From: Monoplex corrugatus
Lineage: Eukaryota > Mollusca > Gastropoda > Littorinimorpha > Ranellidae
Length of the DNA: 64,000 nt
Direction of reading: 5' to 3'
NCBI GenBank assembly: GCA_030674185.1
Contig: JAPXFY010000022.1
Coordinates: 1,769,856-1,833,855 of the forward strand
Shown here: positions 44,393 to 56,429 of the stretch, one piece after another
Position numbering within the stretch: position 1 is the first letter of the stretch
How the letters are laid out: every line of letters begins with the position of its first letter
The notes under the pieces: generated by a model
The model's database searches: none
What the model was told of the DNA's origin: nothing
Seen by the model: the letters and a program-made list of their open reading frames with translations, nothing else
Program-made: the position numbers and the translations under genes

Positions 44393-44558
44393 GATCACAG
44401 CTACAGAGGGAATGTGTTATCCCGTGTCTTTGTTCACAGCCAGAGAGGGAATGTGTTATCCCGTGTCTTTGTTCACAGCCAGAGAGGGAATGTCTTATCC
44501 ATTGTCTTTGTTCACAGCCAGTGAGGGAATGTTATATCCCGTGTCTTTGTTCATTGCT
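44393..44558 (+). repeat. 39-bp tandem repeat, four units
   Basis: The unit is cagccagagagggaatgtg plus ttatcccgtgtctttgttca, 39 bp, four copies directly following the 40-bp array; the two units are unrelated. Confidence 0.93.
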
Positions 44559-45404
44559 TAATCTGCTGAAGATAAGTTGCAAAAACTATACAGATGTGAT
44601 TATAAGAAACATTGCGTCACCAAGAATGTGTCACCATGTCACTGACAACATTTTACGTTGAAAAATAAAGTCAGGATTTTGTGGACATGAATGATGTCTG
44701 GAATCTTGCAATGTTCTTGTGTTTACTTTGAGGCAGCTTTTAACTTTGATACTTACAAATATGTCCATGGCTTTTATGGCTTTTTTTTCTTCACTGTCTG
44801 TTGTAGAATATAGTTATTTTGTCAACATTTTTTTAAATGTGAAACATGTTAACATGTAAACGATATGTTTGTGGTTTTCTTCAAACTGTCTGTTGTAGCA
44901 CTATTGAAATCTGGATCAAAGGGACTGCCAGCGTTCAGGCAAATACGAAGCAGAAAACACAAAAATAGAACACGTAGCTAACATGACAAGACAGGTGCAC
45001 ATTTTCAGCCAACTGGCCTTTGTCAAACTTATAACAAAGACAACAAAGGACAAATGCACAACACTTAAACAAACCTTTGTCAAGCATATATACAAAGACA
45101 ACACAGAATCAGTGCATGCCACGAAGTACAAAGACAGTAGACAACATCCCAAACATGGCTGGCAGCAGGAGAAATTGGCAGATGTGCTTACGCTTGACGA
45201 AGACCAGATGGCAGAAAATTTGCATGTCTCGATGTCTCGTCTTGTTATATTAAGTACATGGTCTGCTGCGATTTTTGTGGTTTTGGTTCGTATTTGTTCT
45301 AGCATTAGTTTTATTGATGCATCTTTGAGATGTGAACTTTTTTAATATGTAAATGGTATATCTGTGGTTTTCTTCATACATTTCTGTCCGAACATTAGTA
45401 CTTT
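44559..45404. other. unassigned sequence
   Basis: Contains two similar segments (gttttcttcaaactgtctg near 44875 and tttcttcactgtctgttgta near 44787). Open frames exist on both strands at 44916-45345 without recognisable domains. They could be part of an uncharacterised repeat. Confidence 0.35.
44664..44669 (+). promoter_or_regulatory. candidate polyadenylation signal AATAAA
   Basis: Second downstream AATAAA, in aaaaataaagtcagg, about 4.2 kb after the NUDT9 stop. Assignment is purely positional. Confidence 0.15.
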
Positions 45405-45765
45405 GTGAACATTGTTTAGATGTGAACATACACAGTATGCTGTGTTCTTGTTTTTCCCCTAACTTATGTGTCACCGTATTAGTTTGTCAACAGGGTTTAG
45501 ATGTGAACACATACACAATATGCTGTGTTCTTGTTTTTCCCCTAACTTATGTGTCACCGTATTAGTTTGTCAACAGGGTTTAGATGTAAACACATACACA
45601 ATATGCTGTGTTCTTGTTTTTCCCCTAACTTATGTGTCACCGTATTAGTTTGTCAACAGGGTTTAGATGTAAACATGTACACAATATGCTGTGTTCTTGT
45701 TTTCCCCTAACTTATGTGTCACTGTATTAGTTTGTCAACAGGTTTTAGATGCGAACATTTTAAGG
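45405..45765 (+). repeat. 82-bp tandem repeat, about four units
   Basis: The unit is tttagatgtgaacacataca, caatatgctgtgttcttgt, ttttcccctaacttatgtgt, caccgtattagtttgtcaac, aggg. 82-bp spacing is measured between 45497 and 45579. Outer units are more diverged. Confidence 0.9.
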
Positions 45766-45934
45766 TGTGAACTACATACCCGTGTTTGTCCTCAGACTTG
45801 TGTGTCCTAGCATTTGTTTCGTTGTCAACATTTGAAAGATATGATGTGTTTACATGGAACATAGGGCATTGATAATATTAGGGATGGTATTTTAAATATC
45901 ACATACGTTTTTCTTTATAGGATTTTCTACCAAG

Positions 45935-46215
45935 TATGCATTATGATCATGTTTTGCATATATGTTCTGATTATGTTTCAAATATGCATTCTGATTATGT
46001 TTTGAATATGCATTCTGATTACGTTTATGTATATATTCTGGTTATGTTTTAAAGATGCATTGTGATCATATTTTAAATACACATTCTGATAATGTTTTAA
46101 AGATGAATTCTGATCATATTTTGAATAAACATTCTGATAATGTTTTAAAGATGCATTCTGATCATATTTTAAATACACATTCTGATAATGTTTTAAAGAT
46201 GCATTCTGAGTTATG
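45935..46215. repeat. 24/48-bp AT-rich tandem repeat
   Basis: Alternating half-units gcattctgatcatatttta and cattctgataatgttttaaa give a 48-bp dimer of two ~24-bp halves, about 5.5 dimers. Confidence 0.85.
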
Positions 46216-46444
46216 TTTCGTTATGATCTGAGTTAACATAAAAACTGATAGCAGTTGTTTGTTGTGAAATATGTGTGACAATCTGTTGTTCCGTGGTGGT
46301 AGTGTTTTGTTTACATATGCTTTTAAAGTGTTCTCTGGTGACAGGGTTTTATCTGCATGTAGAGTTTTAGGGAGAGTGTAGAAGTTTTTGTCTGGTGATG
46401 GACTTTGTTTCTTTACTGGTGTCCTTTACTTTGTCTTTTGTTAT
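46216..46444. other. unassigned sequence
   Basis: Short unique spacer between repeats; nothing recognised. Confidence 0.4.
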
Positions 46445-46695
46445 GTGTGTGTGTGTATGCATGTGTGTGTGTGCATGCTTGTGTGTATATGTGCGTATGT
46501 GTTGTGTGTGTGCGTGTGTGTGTGTGTGTGTGCATGTGTGTGTGTGTATGTGTGTACATATGCGTATGTGTTGTGTGTGTGTGCGTGTGTGTGTGTGTGT
46601 GTGCATGTGTGTATATGTGCGTATGTGTTGTGTGTGTGTGTGTGTGTATGTGCATGTGTTGTGCGTGTGTGTGTGCATGCGTGCATGTGCATGTT
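46445..46695. repeat. (GT)n with GCAT/GCGT/GTAT interruptions
   Basis: A block of about 57-60 bp (tgtgcgtatgtgttgtgtg followed by GT dinucleotides) is repeated three times within the tract, giving a higher-order period. Confidence 0.9.
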
Positions 46696-46864
46696 GATTC
46701 AAACTGCTCAGTACCTCACTGCATCCCTTCCTATGGTTAATGCATTGTAAGAACTTTTCACAAAATGGATTGGACGTTAGGTCACTCTTGTCAAAATCTA
46801 ATAGTAATACAGTGCAACAGTTTCAACCTTGTCTTCACATTTCAGACTTGTTTTAACACATCAG

Positions 46865-48605
46865 ATTGGTAAGCAATATGGACATGTTTGGTTTGTAGGG
46901 GGGAAACTGTAGGCTGAAATAGCCATGGGATAATGTTTGGTTTGTAGGAGGGAAACTGTAGGCTGAAACAGCCATGGGATAATGTTGGTTTGTAGGGGTA
47001 ACAAACTGTAGGCTGAAATAGCTATGGGATAATGTTTGGTTTGTAGGAGGGAAACTGTAGGCTGAAACAGCCATGGGATAATGTTGGTTTGTAGGGGTAA
47101 CAAACTGTAGGCTGAAACAGCCATGGGATAATGTTTGGTTTGTAGTGGTAAAAAACTGTAGGCTGAAATAGCCATGGGATAATGTTTGGTTTGTAGGAGG
47201 GAAACTGTAGGCTGAAACAGCCATGGGATAATGTTGGTTTGTAGTGGTAAAAAACTGTAGGCTGAAATAGCCATGGGATAATGTTTGGTTTGTAGGGGTA
47301 ACAAACTGTAGGCTGAAATAGCCATGGGATAATGTTTGGTTTGTAGGAGGGAAACTGTAGGCTGAAACAGCCATGGGATAATGTTTGGTTTGTAGTGGTA
47401 AAAAACTGTAGGCTGAAATAGCTATGGGATAATGTTTGGTTTGTAGGAGGGAAACTGTAGGCTGAAACAGCCATGGGATAATGTTTGGTTTGTAGGAGGG
47501 AAACTGTAGGCTGAAACAGCCATGGGATAATGTTTGGTTTGTAGTGGTAAAAAACTGTAGGCTGAAATAGCTATGGGATAATGTTTGGTTTGTAGGAGGG
47601 AAACTGTAGGCTGAAATAGCTATGGGATAATGTTTGGTTTGTAGGAGGGAAACTGTAGGCTGAAACAGCCATGGGATAATGTTTGTTTGTAGGGGTAAAA
47701 AACTGTAGGCTGAAATAGCCATGGGATAATGTTTGGTTTGTAGGAGTAACAAACTGTAGGCTGAAATAGCCATGGGATAATGTTTGGTTTGTAGGGGGGA
47801 AACTGTAGGCTGAAATAGCCATGGGATAATGTTTGGTTTGTAGGAGGGAAACTGTAGGCTGAAATAGCTATGGGATAATGTTTGGTTTGTAGGAGGGAAA
47901 CTGTAGGCTGAAATAGCCATGGGATAATGTTTGGTTTGTAGGAGGGAAACTGTAGGCTGAAATAGCCATGGGATAATGTTTGGTTTGTAGGAGGGAAACT
48001 GTAGGCTGAAATAGCCATGGGATAATGTTTGGTTTGTAGGAGGGAAACTGTAGGCTGAAATAGCCATGGGATAATGTTTGGTTTGTAGGAGGGAAACTGT
48101 AGGCTGAAACAGCCATGGGATAATGTTGGTTTGTAGAGGTAAAAAACTGTAGGCTGAAATAGCCATGGATAATGTTGGTTTGTAGAGGTAAAAAACTGTA
48201 GGCTGAAATAGCCATGGGATAATGTTTGGTTTGTAGGAGGGAAACTGTAGGCTGAAACAGCCATGGGATAATGTTTGGTTTGTAGGAGGGAAACTGTAGG
48301 CTGAAACAGCCATGGGATAATGTTGGTTTGTAGGGTAAAAAATAGCCATGGGATAATGTTTGGTTTGTAGGAGGGAAACTGTAGGCTGAAATAGCCATGG
48401 GATAATGTTGGTTTGTAGTGGTAAAAAACTGTAGGCTGAAATAGCCATGGGATAATGTTTGGTTTGTAGGGGTAAAAAACTGTAGGCTGAAATAGCCATG
48501 GGATAATGTTTGGTTTGTAGGGGTAACAAACTGTAGGCTGAAATAGCCATGGGATAATGTTTGGTTTGTAGGGGGGAAAAACTGTAGGCTGAAATAGCCA
48601 TGGGA
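46865..48605. repeat. 49-51-bp minisatellite
   Basis: The unit is tttggtttgtaggagggaaa, ctgtaggctgaaatagccat, gggataatg, about 35 copies. There are two main forms, with gtaggagggaaactg (49 bp) and gtaggggtaacaaactg or gtagtggtaaaaaactg (50-51 bp), interspersed along the array. A 589-codon minus ORF over it is an artefact of a stop-free unit. Confidence 0.97.
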
Positions 48606-48778
48606 TATTTGTCAGGGTGCAAAAGGTGTTATGGAAAATAGAGATCAGGTAGATAACTAGTGTGGCTTTACCATCAGGGTTTAATCATTATCTTCTGTAG
48701 TTTTGTTGATGTGATTAATCCTGTAGTTCTGTTAAATACCTTACATTTTGATTCTGTGGTTTTCTGGTGCCAGCCTAA

Positions 48779-48971
48779 TTAACTCTTTGACCCCCCCCCC
48801 CCCCCACACACACCCTGTTCACCAGCATCCTGCATTGTCAACCATGCTAGCAAAGCAAAATCTTGACCGTTTGACTCCCTCATACTATCCATGCTGATAG
48901 ATGGGGTGAGGGAACCAAAGGGTTAATTTTTTTTGCAGTTAGTGGATAGTTTGTGGGAGTCAAAAGGTTAA
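48779..48971. mobile_element. TTAA palindromic MITE-like element
   Basis: Starts TTAACTCTTTGACC with a C-run, has accagcatcctgcattgtca and catgctagcaaagcaaaat inside, and ends gggagtcaaaaggTTAA. Same family and length (193 bp) as 33438-33630. Confidence 0.65.
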
Positions 48972-49457
48972 TCACCTTCTGTTGATCAGAATACAGCATG
49001 TGTGTATATATTTGTGTTTGTCTGTGTTTGTTTTTTGTTCTTTTCAATTCCTGTCCAGCGAAAAATTGGGCAGAATGGCTGATGTCAGGGGCGAAGCATA
49101 TCCTTAGACATTTGCTGAATGCAGTGGTATGTGTACTTAATTTCCTTTTCCAGGTTTCATTTCTTGCAGCATTGTGGATGTCGTTAGATTTTTGTATGTT
49201 TTGTTTAAGATGGTAATTGCCCTGACATGGTTCTATGCAGTTGGCTTGGCTTTAAACAACAATGATGATAATAATGATGATTATGTTCTGTTGATCTGAT
49301 GGTCATGTTGTGGTGAACATGGTCGCTGTGAAATGTGTCACTTGAAATGGATTTGTGATTTTTTTTATAAGTCTGCAATATTACGTGATGCAGTTTTCAC
49401 AGTGACTAGTTTATTGTTGTAATACTGTCCTCCTGCTGTTCAGTCAATATGTGTACT
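48972..49457. other. unassigned sequence between two MITE-like copies
   Basis: Unique-looking; a 72-codon plus ORF (48998-49216) has no recognisable motif. Confidence 0.4.
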
Positions 49458-49643
49458 TTAACCCTTTGACTCCCTCACCCTGTCAGCTAGCATCCTGCAT
49501 TGTCACCCGTGACAGCTAAGCAAAAACTTAACCCTTTCAATCCCTCGCTTTGCAGGAAGCTGGTGGATAGAGTGAGGGGGTGAAAGGGTTAAGTTTTTAA
49601 GATTTTGCAGCTGATGGATAGGGTGCAGGAGTGAAAAGGTTAA
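49458..49643. mobile_element. TTAA palindromic MITE-like element
   Basis: Starts TTAACCCTTTGACTCCC and ends gcaggagtgaaaaggTTAA. Internal hairpin from ttaaccctttcaatccctc and gagtgagggggtgaaaggg. About 186 bp. Confidence 0.65.
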
Positions 49644-49902
49644 AGTCACTTTAACAACTAACTAAATTTCTGTGATGTGATTGTTAAGAGCACACAAAAC
49701 GTAAAAAAGTTGATTTTTTAAGAGCACATGAAATGTCGAAAAACTAATAATAGACATTTGTGCTAGGCTGAAGACCTTGCCAACACTGTGGCTTATGCAC
49801 AGGCTTACGGCTCATGTTATACCATTGTGGGTCTTCTCCATCGCGTGGCATCAGGGGTGTCAGTGCTTATGGAATTTATTCTGAGTGTGGAGACATTATA
49901 AT
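49644..49902. other. unassigned sequence
   Basis: Includes a short near-duplicate (gagcacacaaaacgtaaaaa and gagcacatgaaatgtcgaaa). Nothing else is seen. Confidence 0.35.
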
Positions 49903-50230
49903 GAGAACTTGGGAAACTGCAGAGTGTTGTTCAGGAACATTTTGAAAACATGTTTAAACAGTAACTAAGCAAAGTAAAGCAAAGCAAAGCAAACCAAACC
50001 AAACAATCCAAACCAAACCAAACCAATCCAAACCAAACCAATCCAAAAGCAAACCAAACCAAAGCAAACCAAACAAAGCAAAGCAAAGCAAAGCAAAGCA
50101 AAGCAAAGCAAACAGACCAACAACCAAACCAAACCAATCCAAACCAAACCAATCCAAACCAAAGTATGACATGGGAAAATGTTGGTTTTGACTTTGTAAG
50201 TTTTGTTCCCTTTACGAAGAAATAAGAGAC
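49903..50230. repeat. duplication copy 1 with (CAAAG/CCAAA/CCAAT)n core
   Basis: Left flank gaacttgggaaactgcagag, a pentanucleotide tract at 49967-50163 (aagca, accaa, atcca types), and right flank gggaaaatgttggttttgac followed by gttttgttccctttacgaag. The same flanks recur at 50231-50560. Confidence 0.9.
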
Positions 50231-50560
50231 AGAACTTGGAAAACTGTAGAGTATTGTTCGGGAACATTTTGAAAACAAGTTTAAACAGTACCGTACCTAG
50301 CCTAACCTAACCTAACCTAACCTAACCTAACCTAACCTAACCTAACCTAACCTAACCTAACCTAACATAACATAACATAACATAACATAACATAACATAA
50401 CCTAACCTAACATAACATAACATAATATAACATAACTAAACCAAACCAACCAATCCAATCCAATCCAATCCAATCCAATCCAAAGCAAAGTATGATGTAG
50501 GAAAATGTTGGTTTTTGAATTTATAAGTTTTGTTCCCTTTACAAAGAAATACAAGACATG
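50231..50560. repeat. duplication copy 2 with (CCTAA)n/(CATAA)n core
   Basis: Left flank gaacttggaaaactgtagag; tract 50295-50488 with 13 CCTAA pentamers (50301-50365), then CATAA pentamers, then CCAAA/CCAAT pentamers; right flank ggaaaatgttggtttttgaa. Confidence 0.9.
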
Positions 50561-50963
50561 TGAAGGGTGTGCCATACCTGAGGAGAAAACAAGTTTTAAC
50601 CTTTTGCCGGGTGGATTGGATGAGTGACTGAGGCAGTGAGGGGTTAAATATGTCAAGGCTGCATCAGACGCTACTTCAAACAAGTCTTTCACATGTTCAG
50701 TTGGTTTTTGTTTGTTTGTAAATCAAAATGGGGTCAGGTTAACGCTTAGTCCTCCTCTCCTCATATGTTTTAACGTTCATTTTTTACAGATGTGTTGAAA
50801 GTGTATGTATTTCCTTTATTGTGAGTAGCCAGACATTTTTTGTGTGTGAATGATTATGTTTCTGAATGATCACATTTCACCATGGCTTATCTGTCTTTTC
50901 ATGTTCGTTTGTGCTTTGACGGCAGTGATAACATAGTCAGCTATTTTCTCTTGGTTTGAAACC
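50561..50963. other. unassigned sequence
   Basis: Unique-looking; no gene or repeat assigned apart from a short ttaacctttt..aggggttaa segment at 50595-50646 that may be a remnant of the MITE-like family. Confidence 0.35.
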
Positions 50964-51093
50964 TTAACCCTTTGACTCCTACACCTGTCCACCAGCATCC
51001 TACATTGTCAACCATGCCGGCAAGGCAAAACACAAGCTGGTGGATAGAGTGAGGGAATCAAAGGGTTAAGTTTTTGCAGGAGTCAAAGGGTTA
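50964..51093. mobile_element. TTAA palindromic MITE-like element, shortened
   Basis: Starts TTAACCCTTTGACTCCT and ends gcaggagtcaaagggTTAG. About 130 bp because the internal palindrome is partly deleted. The right border has TTAG instead of TTAA. Confidence 0.6.
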
Positions 51094-51104
51094 GGATCTT
51101 AGCA

Positions 51105-53185
51105 ACATATAGAGTTTATGTGTTGAATTATCTGTGTAGGGTTTATGTGTTAGATTATCTGTGTAGGGTTTATGTGTTAGATTATCTATGTAGGGTTTAT
51201 GTGTTAAATTATCTGTGTAGGGTTTTGTGTTAAATTTCTGTGTGGGTTTATGTGTAAATTATCTGTATGGTTTATGTGTTAATTATCTGTGTAGGTTTAT
51301 TATCTGTTAGGTTTATGTGTTAAATATCTGTGTAGGTTTATTGGTTTAAATTATCTATGTAGGTTTATGTGTTAAATTATCTGTGTAGGATTATGTGTAA
51401 ATTATCTGTAGGGTATATGGTTAAATATCATGTGTAGGTTTAATGTGTTAAATTATCTGTGTAGGGTTCATGTGGTTAAATTATCTGTGTAGGGTTTATG
51501 TGTTAAATATATGTTGTAGGTTTAATGTTATCTGTGTAGGGTTTATGTGTTAAATTATCTGTGTAGGGTTTATGTGTTAAATTATCTTGTAGGGTTTATG
51601 TATATCTATGTAGGGTTTATGTGTTAAATTATCTGTGTAGGGTTTATGTGTTAAATTATCTATGTAGGGTTTATGTGTTAAATTATCTGTGTAGGGTTTA
51701 TGTGTTAAATTATCTGTGTAGGGTTTATGTGTTAAATTATCTATGTAGGGTTTATGTGTTAAATTATCTATGTAGGGTTTATGTTATCTATGTAGGGTTT
51801 ATGTGTTAAATTATCTATGTAGGGTTTATGTTTATCTATGTAGGGTTTATGTGTTAAATTATCTATGTAGGGTTTATGTGTTAAATTATCTATGTAGGGT
51901 TTATGTGTTAAATTATCTGTGTAGGGTTTATGTGTTAAATTATCTGTGTAGGGTTTATGTTATCTGTGTAGGGTTTATGTTATCTGTGTAGGGTTTATGT
52001 GTTAAATTATCTGTGTAGGGTTATGTGTTAAATTATCTGTGTAGGTTTATGTGTTAGTTATCTGTGTAGGGTTTATGTTATATCTGTGTAGGGTTTATGT
52101 GTATAAATTATCTGTGTAGGGTTTATGTTATCTATGTAGGGTTTATGTGTTTAAATTATCTGTGTAGGGTTTATGTTATCATTATTAGTAGTGGTTTATG
52201 TGTTAAATTATCTGTGTAGGGTTTATGTTATCTGTGTAGGGTTTATGTTTAACTATGTAGGGTTTATGTGTTAAATTATCTGTGTAGGGTTTATGTGTTA
52301 AATTATCTGTGTAGGGTGTTATGTTTAATCTATGTAGGGTTTATGTGTTAAATTATCTGTGTAGGGTTTATGTGTTAAATTATCTATGTAGGGTTTATGT
52401 TATCTGTGTAGGGTTTATGTGTTAAATTATCTGTGTAGGGTTTATGTGTTAAATTATCTGTGTAGGGTTTATGTTATCTGTTGTAGGGGTTTATGTGTTA
52501 AATTATCTGTGTAGGGTTTAATGTGTTAAATTATCATTGTAGGGTTTATGTGTTAAATTATCTATGTAGGGTTTATGTGTTAAATTATCTGTGTTTTTAT
52601 GGGTTTATGTTATCTGTGTAGGGTTTATGTGTTAAATTATCTATGTAGGGTTTATGTGTTAAATTATCTGTGTAGGGTTTTATTATTGTGTTTAAATTAT
52701 TATTGTGTATGGTAGTTTATGTTTAATACTGTGTAGGGTTTATGTTGTAGGTTTAAATTATCTATGTAGGGTTTATGTGTTAAATTATCTGTGTAGGGTT
52801 TATGTGTTAAATTATCTGTGTAGGGTTTATGTGTTAAATTATCTGTGTAGGGTTTATGTGTTAATTTATCTGTGTAGGGTTTATGTGTTAAATTATCTGT
52901 GTAGGGTTTATGTGTTAAATTATCTGTGTAGGGTTTATGTGTTAAATTATCTATGTAGGGTTTATGTGTTAAATTATCTGTGTAGGGTTTATGTGTTAAA
53001 TTATCTGTGTAGGGTTTATGTGTTAAATTATCTATGTAGGGTTTATGTGTTAAATTATCTGTGTAGGGTTTATGTGTTAAATTATCTGTGTAGGGTTTAT
53101 GTGTTAAATTATCTGTGTAGGGTTTATGTGCTAGATTATCTATGTAGGGTTTATGTGCTAGATTATCTGTGTATCTGTGTATGAA
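51105..53185 (+). repeat. 27-bp minisatellite
   Basis: The unit is ttatgtgttaaattatctg plus tgtagggt, 27 bp, with deletion units of about 18-20 bp that lack tgttaaat. Roughly 78 copies. Units at 51230-51440 and 52680-52750 are gapped. Confidence 0.96.
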
Positions 53186-55380
53186 CTGTCAACTGGTGTG
53201 AACTGTTTATGTTTTGGTCAACTGGTGTCAACTGTTATGTTTTGGTCAACTTATGTTTTGGTCAACTGTTATGTTTTGGTCAACTGGTGTGAACTGTTAT
53301 GTTTTGGTCAACTGGTGTGAACTGTTATGTTTTGGTCAACTGGTGTGAACTGTTATGTTTTGGTCAACTGGTGTGAAGTTATGTTTTGGTCAACTGTTAT
53401 GTTTTGGTCAACTGGTGTGAGCTGTTATGTTTTGGTCAACTGGTGTCAACTGTTATGTTTTGGTCAACTTGTGTGAGCTGTTATGTTTTGGTCAACTTGT
53501 GTGAGCTGTTATGTTTTGGTCAACTGGTGTGAACTGTTATGTTTTGGTCAACTTGTGTGAGCTGTTATGTTTTGGTCAACTGTTATGTTTTGGTCAACTT
53601 GTGTGAGCTGTTATGTTTTGGTCAACTGTTATGTTTTGGTCAACTGGTGTGAGCTGTTATGCTTTGGTCAACTGGTGTGAACTGTTATGTTTTGGTCAAC
53701 TTGTGTGAGCTGTTATGCTTTGGTCAACTGGTGTGAACTGTTATGTTTTGGTCAACTTGTGTGAGCTGTTATGTTTTGGTCAACTGGTTTGAACTGTTAT
53801 GTTTTGGTCAACTGGTGTGAACTGTTATGTTTTGGTCAACTGGTGTGAACTGTTATGTTTTGGTCAACTGGTGTGAACTGTTATGTTTTGGTCAACTGGT
53901 GTGAACTGTTATGTTTTTGGTCAACTGGTTGTGAACTGTTATGTTTTTGGTCAACTTGTGTGAGCTGTTATGTTTTGGTCAACTGTTATGTTTTGGTCAA
54001 CTGGTATGAACTGTTATGTTTTGGTCAACTGTGTGAGCTGTTATGTTTTGGTCAACTGGTATGAACTGTTATGTTTTGGTCAACTGGTGTGACTGTTTAG
54101 TTTTGGTCAACTGTTAGTGTTTTTGGTCAACTGTTATGTTTTGGGCTGTCAACTGTTATGTTTTGGTCAACTGTATGTTTTTGGTCAACTGGTGTGAGCT
54201 GTTATGTTTTGGTCAACTGTATGTTTTGGTCAACTGGTGTGAGTTGTTATGTTTTTGGTCAACTGTTATGTTTTGGTCAACTGGTGTGAGCTGTTATGTT
54301 TTGGTCAACTGTTATGTTTTGGTCAACTGTTATGTTTTGGTCAACTGTTATGTTTTGGTCAACTGTGTTTATGTTTTGGTCAACTGTTATGTTTTGGTCA
54401 ACTGTTATGTTTTGGTCAACTGGTGTGAGCTGTTATGTTTTGGTCAACTGTTATGTTTTGGTCAACTGGTGTGAGCTGTTATGTTTTGGTCAACTGTTAT
54501 GTTTTGGTCAACTGTTATGTTTTGGTCAACTGGTGTGAGCTGTTATGTTTTGGTCAACTGTTATGTTTTGGTCAACTTGTGTGAACTGTTATGTTTTGGT
54601 CAACTGTTATGTTTTGGTCAACTGTTATGTTTTGGTCAACTGTTATGTTTTGGTCAACTGTTATGTTTTGGTCAACTGGTGTGAACTGTTATGTTTTGGT
54701 CAACTGTTATGTTTTGGTCAACTGTTGTTTTGGTCAACTGGTGTGAGCTGTTATGTTTTGGTCAACTGTTGTTTTGGTCAACTGTTATGTTTTGGTCAAC
54801 TGTTATGTTTTGGTCAACTGTTATGTTTTGGTCAACTGTTATGTTTTGGTCAACTGTTATGTTTTGGTCAACTGGTGTGATCTGTTATGTTTTGGTCAAC
54901 TGGTATGTTTTGGTCAACTGTTATGTTTTGGTCAACTGGTGTGAGCTGTTATGTTTTGGTCAACTGGTGTGAGCTGTTATGTTTTGGTCAACTGGTGTGA
55001 GCTGTTGTTTTGGTCGACTGTTATGATTTGGTCAACTGTTATGTTTTGGTCAACTGTTATGTTTTGGTCAACTGTTATGTTTTGGTCAACTGGTGTGAGC
55101 TGATATATTTTGGTCAACTGGTGTGAGCTATGTTTTGGTCAACTGTTATGTTTTGGTCAACTGTTATGTTTTGGTCAACTGGTGTGAACTGTTATGTTTT
55201 GGTCAACTGTTATGTTTTGGTCAACTGGTGTGAACTGTTATGTTTTGGTCAACTGTTATGTTTTGGTCAACTGTTATGTTTTGGTCAACTGTTATGTTTT
55301 GGTCAACTGGTGTCAACTGTTATGTTTTGGTCAACTGTTATGTTTTGGTCAACTGTTATGTTTTGGTCAACTTGTGTGGG
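53186..55380 (+). repeat. 18/28-bp two-form minisatellite
   Basis: Two forms mix: an 18-bp unit tgttatgttttggtcaac and a 28-bp unit with the extra tggtgtgagc (or gaac) before it. About 95 units. Long forms dominate on the left (53290-53950) and short forms in the middle and right. Confidence 0.96.
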
Positions 55381-55394
55381 GCCTAAGAAGGACT

Positions 55395-55802
55395 AAGTAC
55401 AACATTGTGACATTGTAAGTGTAGCATTTTGACGTTTTAAGTGTAGCATTTTGACGTTTTAAGTGTAGCATTTTGACGTTTTAAGTACACCATTGTGACA
55501 TTGTAAGTGTAGCATTTTGATGTTTTAAGTATAGCATTTTGACGTTTTAAGTGTAGCATTTTGACGTTTTAAGTACAGCATTGTGACATTGTAAATGTAG
55601 CATTGTGACATTGTAAGTGTAGCATTGTGACATTGTAAGTGTAGCATTTTGACGTTTTAAGTACAGCATTGTGACATTGTAAGTGTAGCATTGTGACATT
55701 GTAAGTGTAGCATTGTGACATTGTAAGTGTAGCATTGTGACATTGTAAGTGTAGCATTGTGACATTGTAAGTGTAGCATTTTGACATTTAAGTGTAGCGT
55801 TC
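55395..55802 (+). repeat. 22-bp minisatellite
   Basis: The unit is gtagcattgtgacattgtaa plus gt, with a second form gtagcattttgacgttttaa. About 18 copies; the two forms are grouped, not random. Confidence 0.95.
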
Positions 55803-56429
55803 CACGTTTAGGTGTAGCACTCATATGTGATGTCACTGCTTTGCACCCTCTGTGATGGCGGACTAAGAAGAGGAAAGTCTATGTGCTGGTTATTGCGTGG
55901 TTTTGACTTCAACTACAGATGGTCACATTGGTGGACAACAAAATCACTTGATGGGGCAGCAAAATTGTCATTGTCTTAAACGATTTTTCTTCTGTTTTTT
56001 GTTCATATTTTATTGAACTTGGCCATTTCTTGACGACATAAGTTGACATCTAAAGATCTACGCTGCTTAGTTTTATTTGATCCACCAGTCCATGAAGTGT
56101 TTGTTGTTTTTTTCTGTGTAGCATTTCGTCACAACGTGTAGCATGTAGCTGTTTCAATGAAACTGTAAGACGCTACCCCAAAAGTGTAGTACGTGGCAGC
56201 TCTGATAAGGTGTGTTATGTGCTGATGAGGATGTAGTAAACTCGTGACTTTTTGGTCATTTTATGCAGAGCATTTTATGTGCTGATGAGGATATAGTAGT
56301 AAATATGACTTTTTTGTCAGTGTATGTGGGGCGTATTATGCTCAGAGAGCTTGTTATTTCAAATACAGTTTACTGGGATACTGTCAAACTGCCGTGGTTG
56401 TATAAAACAGAAATACAACAATGTTTTTT
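55803..56429. other. unassigned sequence with ~60-bp tandem duplication
   Basis: tgtgctgatgaggatgtagt at 56217 and tgtgctgatgaggatatagt at 56278 mark a ~60-bp imperfect duplication. The right part (56368-56429) is the left flank of the 19/23-bp array and is repeated at its other end. Confidence 0.6.

Noticed and set aside
44916..45345. ORFs of 129 (-) and 120 (+) codons overlapping each other
   Set aside because: No recognisable domain, overlapping frames on both strands, and no splice or promoter context. More likely non-coding or part of an unknown repeat.
46853..48622. 589-codon minus-strand ORF
   Set aside because: Entirely the 49-51-bp minisatellite; other frames are open too. No evidence of a real protein.
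50301..50365. (CCTAA)13 as a true telomere or telomere-end fragment
   Set aside because: It lies within a longer run of other pentamers with the same period and inside a duplicated segment, so local evolution of a pentamer tract is simpler.
56217..56330. ctgatgag motif, twice, as a hammerhead ribozyme core
   Set aside because: The required GAAA and flanking stems are not found at the right spacing after either copy.
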